From Candidatus Babeliales bacterium (GTDB lineage Bacteria; Babelota; Babeliae; Babelales; CAIQNR01), in assembly GCA_021735725.1 (NCBI GenBank), contig JAIPGS010000012.1, positions 1 to 14,869 on the forward strand: a DNA stretch of 14,869 bases, read 5' to 3'. A model generated the notes under the pieces. The model was not told where the DNA came from, searched no databases, and was given only the letters and a program-made list of their open reading frames with translations. Position numbers and translations under genes: made by a program. Below, piece after piece: positions 5,940 to 14,000 of this stretch (positions within the stretch are counted from its first letter, which is position 1; the number at the start of each line of letters is the position of its first letter).

Positions 5940-8900
5940 TAAAGAGAAAAAAAATTCCTATGAAAAAAAGTTTATTACGGATTATTTTAGGATTTTTCCT
6001 TTTTAATTCAACAATTCAAGCCGATTTATCAGTTGACCAAGTTCTTAATTTAATAACTATGAATTTGAGTAATATTTCAGATGTTCTTGAAATAATAGAG
6101 CCAATTTTAGAAACTCGTGTAAATAGTACTCTTCAACAAGAAATTATTTCAGCAACTTTTACTGCTACCGAAGATCTTCTTAAAAATGGAACCTCTCCTG
6201 AAAACCTTATTAAAACACTTGAAGACGTTCTTCTTTCAAAATTATCTCCCGCTGAAAAAGAAGTAGTTCTTTTTGCATTTAACACAGCAAAATCTATTAT
6301 CGAAACAAAAGGTGTTTCTACCGACATCGGTTTCCAAATTATTGAAGCTATTATTGTTGTACAACTTGGAGATTCCCCTGCAAGTAAATCTGCGGAAGCA
6401 CTATTAACAGCTATAAAACAAATTTCTCATGGAAATATAGATGCCCCAACAGGGATAAATCTTGTTAATTCTTTAATAACAGCCCAACTTGGACAAACAA
6501 AACAAGCACAAGCAGTTAGTACTGGAATTAAAAGCTTAGCCGAAATTATTGCAGATAAAAATGTAACTACAGATAATCTATTTTCAACCCTTGAATCTCT
6601 TGTCACTTCACAAATTACAAATACAACACAACAACAAGAAGCTTTAGCAGTTTTAAAAACTGTTCAAACTGCTGCTCACGGAAATTTTACTATCAATACT
6701 GCATTTAATACGGCTGAAGAACTTGTTACTCTTCAAATAGGACAAAATAAACAAGGTCTGACACTTGCAGCAACACTTAAAGCTGCTGAAGGATTAATTG
6801 ACAATGGTGTTAATGTAAAAACCATTTTAAATTCAACAAAACAAATTATTCAACCGGGATTTGGAAATACTATTGGAGGACAAGCAACACTTGCCGCTCT
6901 TGACGTTACTCAATCTCTTATTAATCAAAAAATTACTCTTAAAACAATGATACCTCTTACTATTAATCTTATTAATGACCTTTTCCCTGAAAATAACAAG
7001 GCTACTATCATCGCTACTAATCTCTTGATTATTCAAGATCTTATAGACAAAAAACCTGTTGCAGATGTCATTATGAACCCACTTATATATATCGCCCAAA
7101 ACACATTGCAAAACAATAAAAATCAACAAATGATTCTTACCGTTTTAACCACTATTCAACAACTTGCAAAAGGTAATGTAACAATTTCTCAACTTATTGA
7201 TAGTACAAAAACAATTCTACTAACTCGCCTACAAGCAATGGGTGAAGATCTTGGAAATCAAGCACTAGAAAAAATTATTTCTGTTGACTTTGACAAGATT
7301 AAATTAACTGCAAAAAGTCCTAAAGATGCAATAGACGCAATGAAAACAGCCATTTTAACGGCATTTGTCAAAACTGCTCCAGAAAAAAAACATGCACTTC
7401 TTTCTAAACAGTTTAAAGAAAAAGTTGCACATGCAGCTGATAGCGAAGATGATGCCAGCGAAGAAGCTAATGAAGAAGAAGCTAGTGAAGATACCAGTGA
7501 TGGTTTAGAGAGTGATGATTTTGATGTTGATAATATAATTCTACCTGAAGAGATTGATTCAGATGATACTCCAGCAGAAAAACTATCTTTTTCAGAAGGA
7601 TCTAAACAAGCTGCTATGGTGGCTGGCATCAAAGCACTTGCTGTATTCAGTTCAGGTACTCCTTCTATTGATGATGTATTCAAGCTAGTAGAAGTATCAG
7701 TTGAAACAATTTTAAAAGGTTCTGAAGAAGGAACTGCTCTTTTTGATACATTTACAACAATCAAAGCACTTGCCCACGGCAATGCTTCAACTGCTGATGT
7801 TATTGACCTTGCTATTGAAATTAATAATGTTGCATTCGGAACTGAATCTACTCAATCAAAAATTACAACAACTGCTCTTGAATCTCTTGGGATGATTATT
7901 GGAGGATACGCTCCAGCTCACATTATCGATTCCATTCTAGGATCTACTAAAAATATTTTAAAAACTAATTATGCATCAAATAACAATGCACAAACGGCTG
8001 CTGCATCTCTTGAAGGAATTCAAGGATTAATAAATAAAAAACCTTTAGCAAATACGTTAATCACTACCATGAGTACTATTGTTAAAACACAAGCAAAAGG
8101 CAAAAAACATGAATCTCTTATTACTTCAACAATGGATGCATTTGTTGCTCTTTCTAATGGAAATCTAACTATAAATCAATTAATTGAAAGTACTAAAAAT
8201 TTAATTATTGCTCAACTTACTGCAACAGGAGAAGATGCAGCTACTGCCATTTTTGAGAAAATAATTAATGGCGAGTTAAGTAACATTAAAACAAAAAAAG
8301 ATGCTCTCACAATGTTTTATAATGCTATAAATCAAGCATTTAAGACCAATCATGATGCTCTTAACAACTTTAAAAAAGAAGTTGCTCATGCCGCTGATAG
8401 CGAAGATGATTTTGATGTTGATGATTTTCCTCTTCCTGAAGAAATTATCGATGATGCAAAACCACAAGAAAAAATCACTAATTCAGAAAATCTTAAAGAA
8501 TATGCAAAACAAGCAACGCTCCTTCAACTTATGGTTATTGTAGCCAAAATTCAAACTGAAGGAGTCCCTTCTCCTTCATTAATACTTTCTTTAGGAGAAA
8601 CTGCTCTTAAAAATATTTTAATGGGTACTGCTGAAGGGGTTGCTGCTTTTGATACATTCACCACAATAAAAGACATTATCGAAGGAAACACTAATGTTGA
8701 TAATATTTTTAAACTTATTCAAGAAATAGTAACTGTTTCACTGGGAACTGATACCAACCAAGCTAAAGTTATTACTGCTTCATTAACTACTTTACAAAAT
8801 ACATTACACGGACAATTTTCTATTCAATCTGTTTTTAACATTGTAAATATTTTAGTTGAAGCAAAATTAGAAAATAATCCACAAAAAACAGATATCATAA

Positions 8901-11050
8901 ACCTTCTTACTGATATTGAAAATATCACAACAGAAACTCCAACTGTAGATTCCGTATTTTCACTTATTGAAAATATTGTTCAAATCACAGCAGGAACAAC
9001 ACCTGAAGGAGCTGCTGCTGTTTCCACTCTAAAAATTATTCAAAAAACAACTCATGGAAATATTCCTCTTGGAGATATAATTCAACTTACAAAACTTCTT
9101 ATTACAGCTAAGCTTGGCAATACTCCTCAAGCAACTTTAATTATTGATACAATCACATTAATAGAAAATGTTTCTGAAGAGAAATTTAGCTTACCTCTTC
9201 TTTTTGATATAACAAATGCATTCATTTTAAATCAATATGGAAACACTCCTGAAATAAAATCAATTACTGAAATATTTTCATCACTTGAAAGTATAACCAA
9301 TGGTAACCATTCTGCTACCACTATTATAGATCTTAGTTTATCTCTTATGCAAACTGTTGCAGTTCCACAAATAACCGATATAACAAAAAAAGCAGAAGCA
9401 AATTCAGGAATCATTCTTATCAAAAAAATAGTAGATGGTGACATCTCTGTTGATTCAATTATAGATATGATACAACTTATTGTTCAAGCTAAAGCTTCTC
9501 AAAACAATCAACTTCTAAGTTTGGTTTCACTTTTTAATAGTATTAAAGATTTTGTAACAGGACATCCTGATGTTGATGATGGATTTAATTTAGTTATTGG
9601 ATTAATTAGCGTGACACATCCAAATAATCCTCAGGCTCAAGCCATTGTATCATTCTTAAAAGAAATTCAAGACATTATACATGGAGACATTTCTATTGGT
9701 CTTATTGTCGACATCCTAAAAACAATTTTACAGGGACAGGTAGGTTCAAATGGTGGCGTCAGATTCCCTCAAAAAATACAAAAACAATGCGTTGAAGGAA
9801 TTGTTTTTATTGTAAAAGAAGGCAACAATTATAATCCTATAGAGCTACTTCTTAAAGGTATCGGTAAAATCCCCGGCCTTGGCGGATTTATTAATTCAAT
9901 TTTAGGAGGTATAGAATCAATGGATCAAGGAATCGCTGAATGCTTATGCGGTAGAACATTCTCTCAAATGGGTAAAATGATTGAAGATCCCGTTGAACTT
10001 CTGCAATGTATTCCCTTTATGATTAGCAGTGTTGTTGGGGAATCCCATTATCCAAATACCTGCGTAGACCTTTTAGAAATAATGATTCCTCCTCTTGCAT
10101 TGGAAAAATTAATTCGTTTAATTATGGACCCAATTGCAGATAAAATTTCTTTTCTTGCTCCCTTTATTGGAGGAATAGAAAAAATTATAGATTTATTTTT
10201 ATCGCCACTTGAAACGTGTTTAAAAGATGCATTTTGTCCAGATCCAAATACAACAAGTGGAATTATTGCATCCCCAGAAAAAGCTCCTTTACGCCTTATT
10301 ACTATATGTGGACCTGAAATCATTGAAGACATTTTAAACTTACTTAAAGGGCCTTTTGAATTCTTATGGAATGAGGCAAAAAAAGCTGCCTTAGCTGTTT
10401 ACCATGCAACCTTAGATGCTGCTCTTGCTGTAGGAAAAGGAGCTGTAGAAGCTGCTGACGCTGCTGCCCAAGCATCAAAAGCTGCTTTTAATGCTACAAA
10501 AGAAGCTGCTATGGATGCTGCCAATGCTGTAGGAAAAGGAACAGTAGAAGCTGCTGAAGCTGCTGCCCAAGCTGGCAAAAAAGCTGCCGAAGCTATTGCA
10601 AACGGAGCCGAAGATGCGGCTAAAGCTGCATTTTCTGGACTGAAAGACATTGGTGGAGATATAGCTAAAGGCGCAGAAATAGCTGCTGCTGCTATTTCTG
10701 AAACTGCTATAATGGCAGAAAAAGAAGTTGAAAAGGCATTATCTGTTGCCGCAACTGTTGCAATCAACGATATTGCAGATGTCGCCGTAGAAGGATTTGA
10801 CGATATTGCTGGAGGAGTTGGCACAGCAGTTGATGCTATTGCAGACACTGCAGGAATGATTATTGATAGCATTGGAGATATTGGCAAAGAAGCTTTAGCA
10901 GGACTTAGCGATATCGCAAATGCAATAAATGATGAATTAAGTAAAGTTGCTTCATCTATTAGTGATGCAGTTAATGCGGCTGTTAATGAAGCAAAAGATA
11001 TAGCTAATGCAATTGCAAATGCATTTAGTGATGCTTTTAGTTGGCTTTAA
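5933..11050 (+). CDS. Giant secreted helical-repeat protein (1705 aa), gene 2 of the locus
   Basis: Unrecognised family. A signal peptide ends IQA (residue 30). Residues ~45-1260 are helical repeats with a Gly/turn landmark at 86, 127, 167, 209, 250, 292, 333, 374, 414 / 575, 616, 658, 703, 743 / 877, 918, 960, ~1001, 1042, 1083, 1124, 1169, 1210, 1251: a period of 41 within each block. The commonest turn is H-G-N or x-G-N, as in AHGNFTI. Block breaks hold acidic linkers at ~503-548 and ~822-843, both beginning HAADSEDD. All eight cysteines lie at 1286-1459 (1286, 1337, 1339, 1359, 1377, 1429, 1435, 1459). Residues ~1480-1705 are an alanine-rich amphipathic tail. The period suggests an alpha-solenoid of HEAT/ARM size, that is, a binding scaffold; no enzyme motif, beta-barrel or Gly/Asp-rich RTX repeat was seen. 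The start at 5933 is favoured by its ribosome site; Met10 is a weaker option. Confidence 0.85.
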   Translation: MKIKRKKIPMKKSLLRIILGFFLFNSTIQADLSVDQVLNLITMNLSNISDVLEIIEPILETRVNSTLQQEIISATFTATEDLLKNGTSPENLIKTLEDVLLSKLSPAEKEVVLFAFNTAKSIIETKGVSTDIGFQIIEAIIVVQLGDSPASKSAEALLTAIKQISHGNIDAPTGINLVNSLITAQLGQTKQAQAVSTGIKSLAEIIADKNVTTDNLFSTLESLVTSQITNTTQQQEALAVLKTVQTAAHGNFTINTAFNTAEELVTLQIGQNKQGLTLAATLKAAEGLIDNGVNVKTILNSTKQIIQPGFGNTIGGQATLAALDVTQSLINQKITLKTMIPLTINLINDLFPENNKATIIATNLLIIQDLIDKKPVADVIMNPLIYIAQNTLQNNKNQQMILTVLTTIQQLAKGNVTISQLIDSTKTILLTRLQAMGEDLGNQALEKIISVDFDKIKLTAKSPKDAIDAMKTAILTAFVKTAPEKKHALLSKQFKEKVAHAADSEDDASEEANEEEASEDTSDGLESDDFDVDNIILPEEIDSDDTPAEKLSFSEGSKQAAMVAGIKALAVFSSGTPSIDDVFKLVEVSVETILKGSEEGTALFDTFTTIKALAHGNASTADVIDLAIEINNVAFGTESTQSKITTTALESLGMIIGGYAPAHIIDSILGSTKNILKTNYASNNNAQTAAASLEGIQGLINKKPLANTLITTMSTIVKTQAKGKKHESLITSTMDAFVALSNGNLTINQLIESTKNLIIAQLTATGEDAATAIFEKIINGELSNIKTKKDALTMFYNAINQAFKTNHDALNNFKKEVAHAADSEDDFDVDDFPLPEEIIDDAKPQEKITNSENLKEYAKQATLLQLMVIVAKIQTEGVPSPSLILSLGETALKNILMGTAEGVAAFDTFTTIKDIIEGNTNVDNIFKLIQEIVTVSLGTDTNQAKVITASLTTLQNTLHGQFSIQSVFNIVNILVEAKLENNPQKTDIINLLTDIENITTETPTVDSVFSLIENIVQITAGTTPEGAAAVSTLKIIQKTTHGNIPLGDIIQLTKLLITAKLGNTPQATLIIDTITLIENVSEEKFSLPLLFDITNAFILNQYGNTPEIKSITEIFSSLESITNGNHSATTIIDLSLSLMQTVAVPQITDITKKAEANSGIILIKKIVDGDISVDSIIDMIQLIVQAKASQNNQLLSLVSLFNSIKDFVTGHPDVDDGFNLVIGLISVTHPNNPQAQAIVSFLKEIQDIIHGDISIGLIVDILKTILQGQVGSNGGVRFPQKIQKQCVEGIVFIVKEGNNYNPIELLLKGIGKIPGLGGFINSILGGIESMDQGIAECLCGRTFSQMGKMIEDPVELLQCIPFMISSVVGESHYPNTCVDLLEIMIPPLALEKLIRLIMDPIADKISFLAPFIGGIEKIIDLFLSPLETCLKDAFCPDPNTTSGIIASPEKAPLRLITICGPEIIEDILNLLKGPFEFLWNEAKKAALAVYHATLDAALAVGKGAVEAADAAAQASKAAFNATKEAAMDAANAVGKGTVEAAEAAAQAGKKAAEAIANGAEDAAKAAFSGLKDIGGDIAKGAEIAAAAISETAIMAEKEVEKALSVAATVAINDIADVAVEGFDDIAGGVGTAVDAIADTAGMIIDSIGDIGKEALAGLSDIANAINDELSKVASSISDAVNAAVNEAKDIANAIANAFSDAFSWL
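7427..7590 (+). repeat. Acidic linker 1 in gene 2
   Basis: Encodes HAADSEDD, a run dense in Asp/Glu, then FDVDNIILPEEI and DSDDTPAEK. It shares both ends with linker 2 (8384-8461); linker 1 has an extra ~22-residue Glu/Ser/Asp insert in the middle. Confidence 0.8.
8384..8461 (+). repeat. Acidic linker 2 in gene 2
   Basis: Encodes HAADSEDDFDVDDFPLPEEI and a short acidic tail. GCTGATAGCGAAGATGAT is identical in both linkers, offset by 957 bases (319 codons). Flanking repeats also match (GEDxxxxxxEKII before, FDTFTTIK after), so a block of roughly 300 residues was duplicated together with its linker. Confidence 0.8.
10427..10572 (+). repeat. 99-bp (33-residue) tandem repeat in the alanine-rich tail of gene 2
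   Basis: GCTGTAGGAAAAGG at 10427 recurs at 10526, and the 47-base stretches 10427-10473 and 10526-10572 are nearly identical. 33 residues equal three 11-mers, the repeat length of amphipathic helices in apolipoproteins, synucleins and some LEA proteins. The encoded unit begins AVGKGAVEAADAAAQ. Confidence 0.8.
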
Positions 11051-11066
11051 GTTTATTTTAAATTAT

Positions 11067-11086
11067 AAAGGTTATGATTATGAAAA
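11067..11086 (+). promoter_or_regulatory. Translation initiation region of gene 3 (decides the start)
   Basis: AAAGG at 11067-11071 is eight bases before ATG 11080 but only two before the in-frame ATG 11074. The same 20 bases, with one difference, precede gene 2, where the equivalent of ATG 11074 is not an ATG. Both points favour 11080. Confidence 0.7.
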
Positions 11087-14000
11087 ATAAGTTGTTACTA
11101 TTACTGTCAATTATCACTATAAGTTATGTTTCTCATATTCATTGCGATCCATATGATGATTTAAATAAAGCAAACATAGCACAAAGCATATTACCTGCTT
11201 TTGGACAAGAAATATCAGCTTTAGTTGATGGCAACTCAGAAAACATGTTACAGATCAATAAAATTTCATCAGATTTTTATACTAAAACTATGGCTACTAT
11301 AAACAGTAAAAAATTAACTACTGCTGAAACTATCACTCTTCTTCAAGGTCTGGTAGACGCTGTTACAGAAGCTTCTCAAATGAAACGTAATGGAAAACCA
11401 GATATTAAAGGAATTTTTACTTCTGATCTTCGTTTTTCTTCTCTAAGCAATTTTAATAAATTTATAAATGCTAATACTTCTTCACTTATACAATCTCTCC
11501 TTTTTGGAACAGCTTCTTTTAGTGAAAAAAGTTCTAATAGCCTTGCTCCTCTTTTTGTACAATTAAAAAAAGAAGCAGTAGATCTGTATTGGGAAGCTCT
11601 AACACTTCTTTTTAATCCCCATTTCATACAAATAAATCAAATTTTCAATAATCAAGTAAATTTAGCAGGGCATCCCATTGATTCAACATTTAATCAAATA
11701 GGATGTTTCCCTCCAGCTACTAAAATCTGTTCTCCTTTTTTAGATGCATTTAAAAAAATATTTGGAGCAATTGCAAGCATAATCACAGGTAATTTTAATA
11801 CCCAAATAATGACATTGCGTCTTCCTGAATCAGATTTCCATGATGAATTATTAAAATATAAAAATTCACAAAATTCAAAAAATTTTATTACTTCAACACA
11901 ATCAGCAATTCAAACTAACTCTTTGACCGATCCAACGTCCCTTCCTTTAACTATTAAAATTAACGGCTTAGTGCAAGATACTGTTAAACGAGCAAATTCT
12001 TTATACGATATCGATAAATACACAATACTTAATGCTATAAATCAAAAATGGCTTGGTGAATCTCTCTACTTCTCCGACACATTCTTTCCTACCATGAAAA
12101 CAGTAGCTGATTTTAACAAATTTTTTAATGCTAATACCATTGATAAGATGAAAGAAGTTTTACATCCTGAATTAGGAAAATCATCTGTTGAAGAGCTTAT
12201 AACAGAAACAATTAATAATGTTACAAATAAAGTAAAAAACAATTCGCCTGACAATGTATATTACGCACTTGCTTTAAAATCATATTGGCAAGCATTAGTA
12301 GAAATACTTCCTTACTTACAACCAATTGCTAATTTTTTAAATTCTAAGGATGGCGCTTCTTCACTGGATTGTAAAAACTCTGAAGATGAAACTCAATGCC
12401 AACAAAATAGTGATGCATTTAAAAGAATTTCCAGTTACTTGTATTATAAAATGAAATGGTTACTTGATAAATTTCAAGATAAATGGAAAGCCGCTGCATG
12501 GAATATTGATATTGCTGTGCATAATTCTACAATTTTAGCTGATGGAAGCATAGTTCAAGAAAAAACAACTGATCTTGCAGCAAAATTCGAAAATAATACT
12601 CAAGCTCTTTCACTAACAAGTCAAGTATCTATTCCTTTAACTATACAATTCAATAATCTCGTATTAGACGTAGTGAAAACAGCAACAACAAAATTCCATA
12701 ATGATTATGGAGTGCCGCGGGCTATTCTTATGATAAAACAGGGACTCACTGGAGAAGATGGCTTCTTCCGTGGAACATTCTTTCCTAACATAAAAACACT
12801 ATCGGATCTTAACAAATTCATGGCTGCTAATACTATTGATAAGATGAAAGATCTTTTACACCCTGAATTAAGTAAAACAACGATAGATCAAATAATAGAA
12901 AGTCAAGCTGCAGCTCAAAAGTATGGACAAGGTGGTTCTCAATTACAAATAGATATCTATTCTGATTACGGATACCAGGGCCTTGGTGAAAAATTATATT
13001 GGGGAGGATTAGTAGCATTACTTCCTTATATGCAACCAATGGTTGATTTCTTAAATTCTAAAGATGGATTTTCATCAATAAGCTGTAACAACTCTCTTAA
13101 TGAAGGACAATGCAAACCTGTTATGGATTCATTAAATACAAACATTGTTGTTAAAAAAATGCCATGGTTACTCGATAGATTCCAAACTAATTGGAGCACA
13201 GCTGGTCAAAATCTTACTATTGCTTTACAAAATTCTATGATTTTACCTGATCAAGTTATAATTGGAGAAACTTTAGATGATCTTTCAACAAACTTTAAAA
13301 ATGCTATTTCAGGTGCCCTAGAAGATGCAAAATCACTCTCTTATAATATAGCATGTACTAATAGTGTATTAGACATAATGAAACAATCAGAACAATTTCA
13401 TCATGATGGTTTAGTCCCACGAGCTATTACAATGATAAAACAGACACTTCTTTCAGAAGCTCAATTCTTCAACGCGTTCTTTGATGGAATAAAAACAGTA
13501 TCAGATCTTAACACATTCATGAATGCTAATACTGTTGATAAGATGAAAAATCTTTTACACCCTGAACAAAGTAATACAACAATAGATCAACTCATAGAAA
13601 AACAAGTTAAAGCTCAAACTCCTGGTTATCAATTAGGAATTGATGTCGCTTCTGATGCAGGGTACCGCTTACTTGGCCAAAAATTAGTTTGGGAAACATT
13701 AGTTGCATCACTTCCTTTTATGCAACCACTCGTTGACTTCTTAAATTCTAAAGATGGAGCATCCTCAAAAAGCTGCAACAATTTCGTTAATGAAGGCCAT
13801 TGTATAGACTTTATGAAGGCATTAGGAACAATGGATATTTATGGAAAACTAAACTGGATGCTTGACCTTTTCCTAGGCCAATGGAATGCAGCTGGTCACA
13901 ATACTGATCTAGCTATACAAAATTCTATTATAGTACCGGATAAAATTATAATTAACGACACTTTAAAGAATTTGACAACACAATTTAAAAAGGATACTTC

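Larger units (their letters stand above)
6060..9800 (+). repeat. Tandem 41-residue (~123-bp) coding repeats in gene 2
   Basis: About 24 units in three blocks (9, 5 and 10), by the spacing of the Gly-turn between two hydrophobic helices. Spacings within blocks are 40-42 residues, except two of 45 (658-703 and 1124-1169). A rough unit is: helix, x-G-N-h-S-I, helix with L or I every 3-4 residues, then a G-x-x-x-Q-like turn before the next helix. DNA identity between units is low, so the array is old. Confidence 0.8.

Noticed and set aside
7258..7782. Minus-strand ORF of 174 codons, Ser-rich
   Set aside because: Antisense of the acidic linker (GAA/GAT read backwards as Ser/Leu), with no ribosome site and no family features.
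10399..10887. Minus-strand ORF of 162 codons, Ala/Ser/Ile rich
   Set aside because: It is the antisense of the GCT-rich alanine tail of gene 2; GCT/GCA runs read backwards as Ser/Ala without stops.
5933..11050. Gene 2 as an RTX toxin, autotransporter or adhesin with beta-repeats
   Set aside because: No GGxGxD repeats, no beta-barrel end and no YadA-like anchor. The repeats are helical by residue pattern, and the C-terminus is an alanine-rich helix.
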